Part shown: piece after piece, positions 31,830 to 45,312 of the stretch
Position numbering within the stretch: position 1 is the first letter of the stretch
How the letters are laid out: every line of letters begins with the position of its first letter
Source of the DNA: Lunularia cruciata
Taxonomy: Eukaryota; Streptophyta; Marchantiopsida; Lunulariales; Lunulariaceae
DNA: 64,000 bases
Reading direction: 5' to 3'
Assembly (NCBI GenBank): GCA_948567375.1
Contig: OX419761.1
Location: 12,500,243-12,564,242 of the forward strand
The notes under the pieces: model-generated
The model's database searches: none
What the model was told of the DNA's origin: nothing
The model's input: only the letters and a program-made list of their open reading frames with translations
Position numbers and translations under genes: made by a program

Positions 31830-32935
31830 TAAATGATTTTGTGTCTTGGAAGTTATTTATGTTACTATGCCTTGGGAGTCATTTTATGTTACCTTGGCTC
31901 AGGAGTATTTTTTGCGTGCTATGGTAAAGCCTGGAAGTTGTTTTGTGTTGTTGTAAGCTCAAGAGTTTTTTATGCTACATAAGCTTGGAAGTTTTCTTTT
32001 GGGTGTTACATAAGCTAGGGAGTTATTTATGTTACTATATGTAATACCAAGAGCTAGCCATATGATCTAGATGTGAAATTTGGTTTGGTAACATCTGGAA
32101 TGATGTTATACATGATGGTTAAAATAGATCAGATAGAAATATCACCAAAAGGGTACTTCTACTAATATGGCAAAAAACCAAAATAGATTTGAAAACCTTA
32201 GAACCAATAGCTAGACATATGATTTGAAGGTGAGAATTGGGTTGGTAACATCTGGAAGGATGTTACACAGGATTGACTGAATAGATCAGAAAGAGGTATC
32301 ACCAAAAGCAACTTCTACTAATAGAGTTTGAACCAAAATATGCCTGAAATCTTTGAAGGCAATTTCGGATGCCTAAACGGATGAATTAGGCCTCAAAAAT
32401 GTGCAAATCCCCCCCCCAAATGAAAGAAAGGCTGGACTTCCCTCCCCTTGCTTTGTCTTATTGATAGCTTTCCAATGGTACATCACCCACGTGATTCTGA
32501 CATTCCTACAGGAAGATTCCCTAAAAGATTCCCTTTGGTTAAAGCTTGTTTGACCAACCAGATAGGACCAGGACCGACATGTCACCCATACAAGTAAGTA
32601 ATCCAAGGGTGGAGCTTGCTGACACGTCACCTATCTATGTACCTAATCCTATGGTGGAGCTTCAATGGAGAAGATCCGCTTTGCCTATATAATAAAGAGA
32701 AGGTGCTCCTTTGGGGCATCGGAATTTGAGTGTGAAAGGGTGTGTTTTCAGGGTGTGTTTCTCTTCAGGTCTCCTATCCGCAGAGTATTACACTATACCT
32801 TGGAAGTAAAGTTTTGTGTTACCTTGCCTCCGGAATATTTCATGTTGTAGTAAGCCCATAAGTTTGTTTGTGTTATTGCAAGCCGGAAGTATTTTATGTT
32901 ATAGTGAGCTCAAGAGTTGGAGGTTATAGTAAATA
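31830..32935. repeat. Degenerate minisatellite, interrupted by a solo LTR
   Basis: Units of roughly 33-38 bp of the form 'gccttgggagtcattttatgttac' are repeated at 31,840-32,039 and resume at 32,793-32,935 with the same pattern. The interruption is the G2 solo LTR. Confidence 0.7.
32040..32792 (+). mobile_element. G2 solo LTR with 5-bp target duplication
   Basis: Starts TGTAATACC and ends GAGTATTACA (TG...CA). It is flanked on both sides by CTATA (32,035-32,039 and 32,793-32,797), a perfect 5-bp duplication. A TATA box (cctatataataaag) lies near 32,683. The first ~160 bp of U3 are tandemly duplicated (32,040-32,200 and 32,201-32,360). Formed by recombination between the LTRs of a full element. 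Confidence 0.92.
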
Positions 32936-32939
32936 GGAG

Positions 32940-34870
32940 AAGAAAGGAGGAAAAAAAAAACAAGGAAATAGGGGACCAAAAATTTTGTGACAATAGGAAC
33001 AAGGCTTTTGAGAGGTTGGTGTCTGCAGTTGGAACAAGACAAAGGAAAAGTCAGCTGAAACTCGAGAAGGGTCGGGGGCTACAAGAAAAGAACATTCTGG
33101 AGGAGCAAGGTGGGGGACCAAAGGAGAATGAATCAGAAGTGAGGGCTGGAGAGTGTGGCTTCAGGGAAGAATCTAGAGAGAAGTGAAGGGTTTTGGATAG
33201 GGCTGACAGGGGACTTTTCCCAGAGGAGAAGAAGCCTGCTTGGACAGAAGGGAAATTAATCAAATGTGAAGGGTTTTGGGAAGTGGCGGTAGAGGGGAAC
33301 TTTTTGAAGGAAAGACCTGGCTGTGCAGGGCTTTGTGCAGGACAGAGGGAAGGAAAATTGAAAGGAAGGGCTTTGAGAAGTGGACAGGGAGAGATTTTTG
33401 AATGAAAAACCTGGCTATGCAAGGGTTTGGGAAGAAAAAGAGAAATCAAAAGGAAGGGCTTTGAGAAATGGATAGGGAGAGATCTTCAAAGGAAAGACTT
33501 GGTTGTAAAGGGCTTTGAGAGTCTGGCCAGGAAGGGAATAAGAATCTAAAGGGGCTTTGAGAAGTGGCTGTAGAGGAGGGGATTTTGGAAGGAAAGGCTT
33601 GGTTGTGCAGGAGCATTGAAGTCTGGACAGGAAGGGCAAAGATTTTAGAGAGAGGCTTAGGCTTGTGCAGGAACAGTAGGGTTAAATTTTGAGAGAAAAG
33701 CCTAAACATGAGAGAGACAGGAGAGGTTTATGTTTTGAGAGAAAGGCCTGCTAGGAGAGAGGAGAATTTTTGAAGGATCAGGGCTTGGACAAGGATAGGG
33801 AGATTTTCCCAAAGTAGAAAAGGCATGCTTAGACAGAAGGGAAATGAATCAAAAGTGAGGGCTTGAGAGTATGGCTGCAGGGAAGAATCTTGAGAGAAAG
33901 GTTGAACAAGAGAAAAGAGAAGGGTTTTGGATAGGGGCTGACAGGGAGATTTTCTTGAAGTAGAAGAGGCATGCTTGGACAGAAGGGAAATTAATCAAAA
34001 GTGAGGGCTTGAGAGTGCTGGAGGTGGACTGAAAATTTCGAGAGGACTTGACAGTGCTTGGGTTCTGAAAGAGAGTGCAGTAGGGATAGAAATTTCAAGA
34101 GAAGGACTTGCAGGGATTTTCTTCGGGAGGAAGGTAGAGCAGAGGGAGGAGAAAACCTTAGGGAGGAAGAAGCTTGGAGAGAGGAATTCTGAGAAGTAAT
34201 GTCTGCATGTGCAGGGAAAATTCCAAAGTGAAACATCAGGGGAAGAAAACTAGGGAGAAAATTGAGAAAGACATGCTTGGACAAGAGAGTAAATTCTTGA
34301 AAAACTACAGGGTTGCTGGGACAAGTTGGAGAAAATTTGAAGGGGGGTTCTAAATTCTGGACAGGGGAACTCTTGAAGGGAAGGTCTGGACAGGTCTGAA
34401 ATTCCTAAGAAGAAGATTGTGGGTTACTAACAGGACACAAAGAGAGGATTTTCAAAAGAAACATCTCGGATAGAAGAAGCTACAAATGAGGAAATTCTGA
34501 GAGAATGGTCCGTTTTAGGAAATAAAAAAATCAACGGGAAGTCAGGAACTGGAGTGAAAAAGAGATCTTGAATGAATTGCCATGCATATACAGTGACATC
34601 TTGAAAGAACGGAGAAACAAAAAACAGTAAAGGAGCTAAGGCAGGAGAAGAGAGACTGGTTCTCCAAGGAGAATGGGATTTCTTTTGATTGTGACTTGCC
34701 AATAGGAAATATTTTTGAGAGAAAAGGGTTTGCTGGGCAAAAGACAGAAAATTTTGAGAGCAAGAGTGTCTGCTGTGCAAGGAAAAGAGAAATTTTTGTG
34801 AGTTTGGTCAGGACCGGACAGAGAGGTAAGAGAAGAGAGGAAGTTCCAAAAAGTTGAGTTTGGCCTAACC
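32940..34870 (+). repeat. Purine-rich tract with degenerate internal repeats (1.9 kb)
   Basis: The plus strand is dominated by G and A, with recurring 'gacagaagggaaattaatca', 'aaagtgagggcttgagagt' and 'gagagaaag.ctt' segments. Open frames seen on the minus strand (Ser/Pro/Phe/Leu-rich) are a by-product of the strand bias. Possibly the leader of an old retroelement or an expanded satellite. Confidence 0.7.
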
Positions 34871-35968
<1,098 letters not shown>

Positions 35969-36934
35969 CTACACTAGGGCCACCTTGTAAATCTTGTTTA
36001 GTTCTTCCACCGCTTCCCGTTGTGATTCATCATTTGCTTGGGAAGCCTCTTGCTCCAAAGAGTCCACTTGAGGATTTGGCATGTGTCTCTTTCCAGTCCT
36101 TGGCAGAGTCACAACCACCTTTTGTTTGCTGGTTCCTTCCCCAACAGCCTTGTCAATGGGCATCCATCCACTTACATGTCTTCTAGTATTTGCTGTAATT
36201 CTTGATCTCTCCTTCATATCTTGGTTGGCACTAATAATATCTTAAGGGATAATAATGTGCAGAGAAAAGCTTCCTCTCCTCCTTCAACAGTCATCTCATC
36301 CAATATTAAAATGCAGCACAAAAAGTGAGAGGGCAATAGGTCCTCTTGTAGTTTGCAATTGCAACGTAGGTTCTCAGGTTTGATGATAGAACATCTTTGC
36401 CCAATCTATGAAACTTTCCGTTGTGCAACATTTGGAAGAGAGTTGCTTGCCCATTTTTTGTATATGTTGTCCTTGCGGATTTGAAAAACTTCATGATTGA
36501 AGTTACCATGGTGCACCAAGCAAGGTCAGGGTATCCATGCACCTTCCAACCATTCCCCATCTTCTTGTGTTTGAACAAGGATTCAAACTTCCAGGTCATT
36601 TCTTCCAGTGGTTTGGGTCTGTCTTAATTGAGGTGCATTGCTCATGGTGTGGATCAAACCTAAGCACTTTCAGCAAACTCTCCTCAGTCCATGCAAAAAC
36701 ATTTCCTCTCAAGTTGGAGAAGTTTGGGTTCTTCTTCTCCTAAATCTCTACAACCATACGAAGGCATGTGAAATACCAAATCCACAACAAAAAGCAAAGA
36801 TGTGTTGAATTCAGGTACTTTGCATAGCAATAGTGTACCCACTTCCCTACTTCAGGTGATTGCAATATGACACTAGTCCTCTTCTTCATGTGAGAAATTG
36901 TGAAATGAAAGTGCACCTTGATCTTGAGTCTCAC
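35969..36934 (-). pseudogene. Unrecognised protein-coding remnant
   Basis: A coherent minus-strand coding run of about 230 codons can be followed from 36,934 to 36,306 with one stop (near 36,742) and one frameshift (near 36,599): HFTISHMKKRTSVILQSPEV, GKWVHYCYAKYL, LRGNVFAWTEESLLKVLRFD, MTWKFESLFKHKKMGNGWKV, KATL/QATLFQMLHNGKFHRLGKDV. A second run (36,217-35,969) is acidic and Gln/Glu-rich. The sequence looks like a real globular protein with many aromatic residues, but I cannot assign a family. It sits in repeat-rich DNA, so a protein of a mobile element is likely. Confidence 0.5.
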
Positions 36935-37479
36935 TTTGCACTCTCAATCCCTATTACCTTCTCTCACAACCTCTATAATTGCTCAAAATTTCTGAGTTCT
37001 TGCTCCTAAAATGTTCCCACCCGCACAACTTCAAACACTCCTAGAGTGGATATAGCATCAAGATAGTTCAATCAAATTTTACAATTACATTTCAATCACT
37101 ATGTTCAAGATTTCAACAAGCATTTTTGATAAAGCATTGTGGTCCACACATGTTTGAAGTGGAACAAGGACTCAGGGAGACTAAATTTTTTTTTATCCTA
37201 CATGTCATCTCTTTGTTAAGCAAGAAGCATCCTTGACAGATGATGGCCTTTGACCAATCACCCCACACTTGCATTCATGGTGCCTTTTGTTCACAGTACC
37301 TTTTGTTTGTGGTACTTTTTTTGAACATCCGCTCCTGTCTCCAGGTGACTCTTATCGAAGTTTGTGGTGATTGAGGTATAACCCATAATTTACATCTTGA
37401 AGTATCATCCTACTTAACATGATACATTTACTTGGGGAAAATAACAAAAAAATAGAAAATCTGCCCAAGGGAACATCAT
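36935..37479. other. No recognisable gene
   Basis: Nothing identified; borders the second block-A copy. Confidence 0.4.
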
Positions 37480-39900
37480 GTGGGCTACTACAACAAAAAA
37501 TTAAATAAGTTGGTTATTGGATTAAAAGAGCATACCAAGGCCAAGATCTAGGAAATTGTAGCTGCCATTGTAAAGGAACTTGAAAAATATAATGATAAAA
37601 TTTGTAGGCTAGGGAGCATGTGGAAAGGTGAAGGTAGTTCAACTCAATATGGTTATTGTATATAGATAAGACAAAGAAACACCTCCAAAGTGGTACACTT
37701 TTGTATTTCACTATTTGTGTAGACCTTTGGCATGGCAACACCTATATGTAGTAGGAATTTTTTTCTAGTGATAAGTTATCATGACCATTCTCCCAATGCT
37801 GGGGTAGAACCAAACAACAAGTAAAGAGTCTAACTTGGTTGCTACCATGTAAGCCATGCTTTCAAAACTCTTGATTAGAATAAAATAAGATGGTTTGATG
37901 AGATTAGCATTGATAGGAGTAGAGTTAATCAAGGGATTCTACATTGCATAGCTGTAGATTCACACCATTGTTGTTTAGTAGAAAGTATAAAGGGATTAGT
38001 TCCAGAGTGAGTCAAGTTTAGACTTCAAAATTTTCATTCCATTTTGTACATGTTCAACTTATGTATCTTGGTGTGCATAAATTGGATTCCATTATCTGAA
38101 GTGGATGCATGGGTACCTCCAAGATCTTCAAATAATCAATGCAGATGCTAAGTTTGTTTTGTGAATGCTTGATCGAGTAGTGTTGAGGAACTCAAAGTAG
38201 GAATGTAGGTACATCCTATTAAGAGTAGGGGTACAAAAGTACATATGGGCCTAATTGGGGTGTTGGATCCTTGGAGTTGCAAAGGTTTGGGGTGGTATAT
38301 TGAAAGGTCATGGGGATTGAGAGTATCATGAAGTACTACATATACCAAAAAGTCTAGCATGTCACAAACCAATGTTGTTGAGGTGATGCATTCAAGGAAG
38401 GGTAAAAAATTCTTACAAGTGTTGTAGTGCACAAAGCATAAATAAATTTGGGGAAGCTTTGATCTTTGGAGCAAAGACCAAATTCATAATGACCCACACT
38501 TTGAGTTGGGACTTACCTTTGTAGTGGTATCACCTTTGGGGTAGTGACCAGTGGGGAAGTGAATCTGGTATCAAATGACCTTTGGTGTGGACTAAACTGT
38601 CACCTTTAGAGATCTGCTTGGATTATCAAGCATGAATGTGATTCTAATTTTCTATTTTTATCATGCAATATAAATGGTGACACTACCCTCTTTTGGGATT
38701 GGTTCTTGCCCAAGAGGTGAAATAGGAAATAATAAAGGAGTTGTGAGATTGTGACATTTCTCATCAACTCTAGTCATTTCCTACTTGTATCCTGAAGGAA
38801 ACAAACTATGTTTACCAATTATACTAACCAATTATACCAATTCATAATACATCAACATTGGATTATCAGGAAGCCAAGAAGAAGAGGTAGGCAAAGGAAT
38901 TAAGGCAAATTCTTCTACACTAGCAATACTAGCCAAATTCAAAGAAGAGTCCCATCCTTCAACCCTTCTGCCTAAAAGGGAGAGCACCCACTTTATCATT
39001 TACTCAATAGGCACAACACTCTAGTTGATGGAAATTCTACTACCTTAGTACCAAGTATTATGATAATATTGACTACATATAACGACCAATGTTAACTTGT
39101 TAATTGTTTAAATAGTAAGAACAAGCTGATCACACAGGGATATGGGTCAAAAATTGACAAAAGTGAAGAAGAAAGTGTCATAATGTGCAATTCAATTAAT
39201 TTTTGCTATTTAACCTCTTGGGCAAAAAACACTCTAGATATGAGGGTGAGGGTACCCATTGCAATGCTATATGGCAACCCAAAAAGATCCTAAATCACTC
39301 TCAAAACTACTATAACTAAAGTCACCTTAAAGGTGATCATTCACTTTGCCCCAAAACCTTCAACCTTGATGACAACTATTACCTAGCAGGCACACCACCA
39401 AAGGAGTCTTTTTGGCAGTTGGATGTCCTTGGAATTTTCATTCCATGTTACTTGTGGCACTTTAGGCTGATCAAATCCCTGATTAGGCCACTTTACACTT
39501 TCAAAACCCAATTGCCAACTCTCTCCTCAAGATTCAAACAATTGAACTCCTACTATAAGATTTGCACCACTACCTGTAAAAGGGCATTCAAAGCCTGACA
39601 TGAGGTGAATACAAGTTGATCAGACTGAAACTCAGCTTGTATACAAAGTTGCATAGAAAAGTCAACTTGAAGATTATTGAGCCAAAAGCTTATTTTACAA
39701 TTTCCTATCACTACTGCACTACACTCCAAAGAGTATTTTATGGCTAAGTGGGTTCCTTGCGAAACATAATCACTCCACCACCACCAATTAAGGTCCTAAT
39801 TCCTATCTTATCCTACTCTAACTGCCCAATTAAATTTATTACAAGTGTAAGGAGGAAGTGTTAGTTCTTTTTGGATGTATGCATTTAAATCATAAATCCT
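37480..39900 (+). repeat. Dispersed repeat block A, copy 2 (about 2.4 kb)
   Basis: Second copy of 2,746-4,990 in the same orientation, including the inverted arms at about 38,600-38,870 and 39,089-39,350. It contains an extra ~200 bp around 37,970-38,150. No open frame is shared with copy 1. Confidence 0.75.
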
Positions 39901-40489
39901 CATAAGTTGACAAGGAACTTATAACTCCACCTCAAAGGGAATTAATGCTAAGCATACTTCCAAGTAACCATCTATCTAGTCCTATGTCATAAACTTAGGA
40001 TCCTAATTCTATCTTTAGTTACTTTACTCTGGATTTTGATTCCATCATATCCTAATTTGACTACCAAATTAAGTTTTTAACAAGTGTCAAGGAAGGTATT
40101 CCTTTGAAGTCATGTCTTCCCTTGAAGTCTACTTTGACTTTGTCGTCATAGAATTACTACACCAAAGTGGCACTTGGCCAAAGGATATTGTATGTGGCTA
40201 ATGTCCTTCCAAGAAACTATTCACAAGGCTGAAGATATTCTTCCTATTTGAGGTGCAAGGCCAAATTTCTTTGGCTTCCTTTCTATCTTATAATCTACAA
40301 GGAACTTCCTTGATAATGAACTGCTTCACAACACCTAAGTCATTCCTTTAGGAATATTTATAATTACAAAGATCTCTTGAAATATTTATTTTCATGACAT
40401 ATTTATAACTCTTCATGCACTCTTCCTCATAGGTATTTATAGCATCAAAAACCTTCCTCCTTGAAGTTCTGCACAATTCTAAAGGCATT
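39901..40489. other. No recognisable gene
   Basis: Short frames only. The G1 element downstream begins abruptly near 40,490. Confidence 0.4.
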
Positions 40490-41223
40490 TCTCCTAAAGG
40501 CTCATGTGGCTGCACCATTGACCAATTTCTTTGAGAAGGCCTCAAGCTTTTAATGGGCCACCAACCACAAAGAAGCATTCAAGAAACTAAAACATATAGT
40601 GTCCTCATGATCTATCCTTCAACCATATGATCCTCAACTACCTTTGTGGTTGATTTTGATACTTCTACCTTTGCCATTGGAGCACTCTTGCAACAAGAAC
40701 TTCTAGTGAATGTAGTACATCCCATTGCCTTTGCATCTGGCCAACTAAACACCAAAAAAAGGAATTACTTTGCTTGGGATCATGAATGACTAGCAAAGAT
40801 ATATGCCACCAAGGTATGGAGGCATTACCCCTCAGAAAAACAAGCGATCTTGTGAATCACTCACAAACCTTTGTTATAGAGATTACATTTGGAGCACATG
40901 AAGAGTAGACATAATAGATGGGAGGAACAACAAAAAATGTTTGACATCAAGCTTAAGTACAAGCCTAACAAATTCCATGGCATCTTGGATGCCCTATCAC
41001 AACAACCAGATTTGAAGACTCTTTGTGAATCTCTTATCATAGTAGCAATTACAACATTTTCAATTAACTTGAAGGTCCAAATTAAGTTTGGAACTGCTTT
41101 ACAACAAGATCTCTTCTTTCAATTGGAACAAGGTCATCTTGTAGTACCTGACAAGGAGTACACAACCTTTTTGCTCAAAGATGGACTTGTATATTGCAAA
41201 ACCACATCTATGTTCCAAGTTTA
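40490..41223 (+). pseudogene. G1 RNase H and linker
   Basis: Begins within the RT/RNase H junction (AHVAAPLTNF, then HKEAFKKLK) and reaches an open run of 111 codons ending at 41,224 with RWEEQQKMFDIKLKYKPNK, the typical end of RNase H before integrase. The D-A-L-S-R-R-P motif reads DALSQQP. Stops lie upstream. Confidence 0.75.
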
Positions 41224-42130
41224 GGTGATCATGCTTGGCAGGACTTCAAGAGGCACATGACTTATCAATTGCAAGACACATGGAGGGAGACAAGACCTTG
41301 AGTACTCTACAACAATAATGGTGGTGGCCAAACTTGGCATGTGAAGTTCAAGACTTTGTTTGATCTTGTGAGAGTTGCAATGTAACAAAGCCAACGACCA
41401 AAAACTGAGTGGGCTACTCCAACCACTTCCCGTCCCATCTGCTTGATAGGAACATGTGAATTTACATCTCATCACATCCTTGCCAAGGAAAAAGTAAGGC
41501 CATATAGTGATCATGGTGTTTGTTGATAAGCTGACTAAGCAAATCCATTTGGCACCAACCTTTGATACATTGGATGCTATAACATTGGCCAAGATTTACT
41601 TCAACATGTCTTCAAGGATCATGGGATGCTTTGTGTACTCATCTCCTACCATGATCCTCAATTCATCAGAAAGTTTTGGCAAACGCTTTTCAAGCTAGTC
41701 AACACCAAGCTTGCTTTGTCCATGACATATCATCCTCAAACTGATAGGAAAACCAGACATGGAAATTGCACCTTGGAGGATATGCTTTGTGCCCTTGTCA
41801 ATGTTCACCATACCAACTAGTATGAATGCTTTGTGGCTGTTGAGTTTACCTACAATAACTCCAAGCAGGCAAGCACTAAAGTCTCTCCCTTCCACTTGTC
41901 TCAAATTCCCTTCTTGCTCTTTCCATCTCACATTCCTTATTCTTTTTCCTTCTTGTCCAAAATATCTCACTCCTTATGGCAAGCCAAATTTCATCTCCTT
42001 GTTGCTCAAATTGTCAAAAGCAATACGCATCAACATCAACACCATCATGATCTCACCATTCAACTAGGTGATAAAGTCATACTTTCTTTTAGCAAACTAC
42101 TCCATCCCACTTGGTACCTAAGTTCATAAA
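41224..42130 (+). pseudogene. G1 integrase
   Basis: 41,507 onward gives MVFVDKLTKQIHLAPT (first catalytic Asp of DDE), a frameshift near 41,620, then CVLISYHDPQFIRKFW (the second Asp region, where S-D-R-D reads S-Y-H-D) and SMTYHPQTDRKT. The C-terminal part follows to about 42,130 with further breaks. Inactive. Confidence 0.8.
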
Positions 42131-42199
42131 ATTTTTCTTAGTTAAATAGGTTCATTTGATGTCACCCAAATCATTTCTCCTATTGCTTATCAACTTGCC

Positions 42200-42533
42200 A
42201 TGCCTAGTCATATGCAAATCGACCCTATATTTCATACTTCAAAGTTGAAACACTTTGTTTCTAATCCATCTTCTTTTCCCACTCATGTCCAACTCCCTCC
42301 TCCTCCCATCCTTGTTAACAATCATGAGGAATATGAAGTTGATTGTATCCTTGACCGTCATATTATTCAACATGGTCACCAACAGCAGACTTACTACAGA
42401 GTCCTTTGGAAAGAGTACCCCTTTCATGATGCCACTTGGGAGTCTCCTTCTCATCTCCACAATGCACAACTGGCCATCCAAAAGTTTGAAGCTCCCATGG
42501 TGATGAGAACATCACCAACTAGCAAAGGGGGAA
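42200..42533 (+). pseudogene. G1 chromodomain and polypurine tract
   Basis: A frame open from 42,200 to 42,598 begins with FHTSKLKHF (the end of integrase), then EYEVDCILDRHIIQHG, YYRVLWKEYPFHDATWESPS, LHNAQLAIQKFE, an apparently intact chromodomain with its aromatic residues. It is followed by AGCAAAGGGGGA (42,521-42,532), the polypurine tract. This identifies the family as chromovirus. Confidence 0.88.
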
Positions 42534-42960
42534 TATTTAATAATATGGAATTTACAAATGAGATTAAAACTAACAAAGTAGCAAATAGTCCAAATTAGCC
42601 ACAAATTATAGGAATGTTCTCGAAACATCTAAGAAACTTCTTGGTACCTTCCAAGTATCAAATAATGTGTATGCCAAGTAGGCAACTTCTAGGAGTAAGC
42701 TTCTTGGAAGCTTCTCGGTCAGCTTAGCTTGCATACCAAGTAGGTGATTTCTAGAAGTGAGTTTCTTAGAGAACTTCCCAAATAGTTTAGCTTGCATGCC
42801 AAGTAGATGATTTCTAAAAAGAATTTTCTTGAGAAGCTTACTGGTTAACTTTGTACGTTCTTTTTAAATACCAAAGCCTAAGCTCATGATAGACATTTGG
42901 AATTTCTTTCAATCAAGAATGCCAATGTGATCTTTCACTCCGTCTTCCATTCTCCTATTT
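42534..42960 (+). repeat. G1 3' LTR (about 427 bp, end uncertain)
   Basis: Starts TATTTAATAATATGG right after the polypurine tract and aligns inverted with 2,398-2,021. It contains the repeated AAGCTTCTTGG/GAAGCTTCT and TTTCTAGAAG palindromes. Similarity ends at 'cattctcctattt'. Confidence 0.8.
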
Positions 42961-43039
42961 TTTTAAGTCAATGGTTTGCCTAGAGAGAGGCTTGTTAAAG
43001 TAATCACTTGGCATTCTTGTGCTTTCTCATTTAGTGTAG

Positions 43040-43560
43040 ACTATAATTTGTCCAAGAAGCTGAAGTTTCTCATCACCAAGGGTTTTGAAGTTTGATCATC
43101 TTCCATGGTTCGAGCATTGGCTTCATGCCTTTCTATAAGCACGGATTCATTGGAGGCACGGTTTTGAATTTACAGGCCATAGGTTTTACACCAAAGGAGG
43201 TTTGTGAGCTTCGAAGAAGCAGCCCACTATTCTTTGTCCTAGTGAGAAAACTATTAGGACTAAGATGGGCTACCTAGTGAATACCATGATGCGGCCATGC
43301 AAAGAGATTTTGAAGTGTCCCGGTTATCTCCTCTACAGTTTGGAGTTGCGGATAAGGCCCGGACATAGGGTTCTGGATCTGCTCACATCGAAGGGGCTAT
43401 TAAGACCCGAGGCATATTCTCTTAGTACAATTCTGCAGCCACGTGAGAAGGTTTTTTAGGAGAGGTTCATAAGCATGGATCCAGAATGCCAGGTGGTATA
43501 TACGGCTCATCTGGTGAAGCAAAGCGACATGGAATCTATCATGTTTGTCGATATTATTTG
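43040..43560 (+). pseudogene. mTERF-family protein pseudogene
   Basis: Several consecutive mTERF repeats are readable on the plus strand: KKLKFLITKGFEV (then a stop), MVRALASCLSISTDSLEARF, LQAIGFTPKEVCEL, SEKTIRTKMGYLVNTMMRP, CPGYLLYSLELRIRPGHRVL and the C-terminal SLSTILQPREKVF*ERFISM, ending VDII-stop at 43,558-43,560. mTERF proteins act in mitochondria and plastids in transcription, splicing or RNA maturation; the 'P.YL.YSLE.RI.PRHRVL' repeat is their hallmark. There are frameshifts near 43,165 and 43,218 and an in-frame TAG at 43,457-43,459. A short fragment with the same frameshift lies at 2,575-2,745. The C-terminal half is well preserved, so inactivation looks moderately recent. Confidence 0.75.
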
Positions 43561-45033
43561 AGCGCTCCTTAATAGGATACAGAGCAACCACAGCTAGCAC
43601 ACAACAAAGGTTTAATTTTGTCCTTGTGTTGGACGGTGAATTATCCACTTGAATCTTACTGTGTGGTGCATTGGTGGGCGACCAAATTTACTGGAAAGTC
43701 TCCGGTAATGGCACAGGCAAAAGAATGTGCCGCAATTGAGTGACCCCCCTCTTCATCAGTTATCAGGATTTTCTTTCTAAAGCAGATGAGAGATTACCTT
43801 TACCTCCTCAAGTCTAAGGCGTTGATGTTATACGGGCTCTGGCTCCATGAGTATCACGTGGGAGTGCTGCAGTGGAGATTGTGCAGCTCGCAATGACGAA
43901 AGTTAGTCCACAATCAAGTGAATATCTGTCCGACTATGTTGGTGAGTAATAGTTTTGTGATGTAATAGTAAAGTTTCTATGACATTTTCCTTGGGTTTAT
44001 AAGCGTGAATCGTTATGGAGACGTTTGCTGGATAAATTGATAAGAAGGTGAACTTTTTAGTTCCAAGTTTTCTTAGGTTTGTAGTTATATTTAGCTTGTT
44101 CTAACTGGAGCCTCCCTGAACCTTGTGGTAGATCTTCTGCTATGATCCTTTGTTAAATGCGCGAAGGGTATCGCTGAAGCTTCTGTGCAGTGTTGGCTTG
44201 CAGGTGAAGTTGAAGCCGATTGCATCTTCGAGTTCTTATTCAGCGGCCACGGGGCAGCACTACTTCGAGGACAGGAAAGAAGCATGGACGGAAGTGACCA
44301 GTAGTTGCTTATATTAAGCTCTTCCTTTGCAGCAAACTCCGATATTACTTACTTCAGTAACGAGCGTTACCTTGGTATCGGCTAAAAGGCATTAACATGT
44401 CTTTAGAGTAAAATGTAAAATGAGGCTTATATCCTACTTTCTTAGGACCTACTAATAAACCGAGATAGTTCAAAATTTTGTTCAGAACAAGTATTCGGTG
44501 CAATGAAGGAACATGAGCCACTGATATCTCTTCTTGTCGCCATCACTTTTGTTACTCTCTACTTCATTCGTTGTAATGGAACATGCACTCATACGCCAGG
44601 ACCACTATGTACTTGATCTGCAAAGGCTTGTCACCGTTAGAATCAACCGTGTTGCTTAACAATAAAAAGTTTGGAAGATATATCAGGGCATATTTATAAA
44701 TATAAATAATATATCAGGGATATTTATAAATCAGGACTCTTACAACGGCAGCAATAAGCTACAGGAAAGACACCTCTAGGAAACTAACTAGAGGAAAAAC
44801 TTATCTATCCCACGCAATATGAAAGAATCCAAAAGGACGAACGGAAACATGTTCACTAATAAATCCCAGTCAGAGTCATTGACGCTATCTGAGAACTTGG
44901 GCTTTCTCCACAAAGCTTTCCGCTGGTACGATTGCCTTATGCGAGATATGTGCCGATCCATGGCTTGTATTACTACCATCGCCACCACGAAGACGAAGAA
45001 GAAGGTGGTGGTGCTGATGCTGGAGGCACCACT
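43561..45033. other. Low-copy region downstream of the mTERF pseudogene
   Basis: Balanced base composition, no similarity elsewhere in the window, no convincing open frame. The first part may be the 3' untranslated region of the mTERF gene. Confidence 0.45.
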
Positions 45034-45312
45034 TTAATCACCGTCTTCAACGGCACCATTGATTTTCCACTCTTTTGGTAGTGCGTTGTTTCTTTGGTTT
45101 TGCTTCCATCTGCATTTGTCGTGGTTATTGTCTTCCATTCCCGGTCCAGCATCGTGACCCTTTCCATCGATGCCAACTACTGGCAGAGCCGGATGACTGC
45201 CAACTACTGGCAGAGCCGGATCACAGTGTCGGTAGTTATCACCCAAGAGACGATTGGCGGTGTTATCTGAGAACACAATGAGCAAGAACAACAAAGCCTT
45301 TGTCATACTCAT
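45034..45312 (-). CDS. Weak candidate: small secreted-type ORF
   Basis: From the ATG at 45,312 a 92-codon frame begins MSMTKALLFLLIVFSDNTAN, which looks like a signal peptide, followed by a two-fold repeat (PALPVVGSHPALPVVGIDG) and a polar tail. A TATA-like TATAAAT is at 45,331-45,337, but only ~20 nt upstream of the ATG, which argues against its use with this start. The overlapping alternative frame (45,176-44,973) also looks protein-like (REWKTITTTNADGSKTKET), so a frameshift or intron is possible. No homolog recognised. Confidence 0.22.
   Translation of the reverse strand: MSMTKALLFLLIVFSDNTANRLLGDNYRHCDPALPVVGSHPALPVVGIDGKGHDAGPGMEDNNHDKCRWKQNQRNNALPKEWKINGAVEDGD
45171..45224. repeat. 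27-bp direct repeat x 2
   Basis: tgccaactactggcagagcc followed by ggatgac or ggatcac, twice in succession; the length is a multiple of three. Confidence 0.85.

Larger units (their letters stand above)
40490..42960 (+). mobile_element. Ty3/gypsy chromovirus, family G1 copy 2 (3' part with LTR)
   Basis: Plus-strand order: end of RT, RNase H, integrase, chromodomain, polypurine tract, LTR. The 5' part is missing; similarity to the copy at 48-51 kb starts near 40,490. Internal frames are broken. The LTR loses similarity to other copies after 42,960. Confidence 0.85.

Noticed and set aside
33051..34780. Minus-strand frames up to 132 codons (Ser/Pro/Leu/Phe-rich)
   Set aside because: They mirror the purine-rich plus strand; pyrimidine-rich codons rarely make stops. 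No domain seen.
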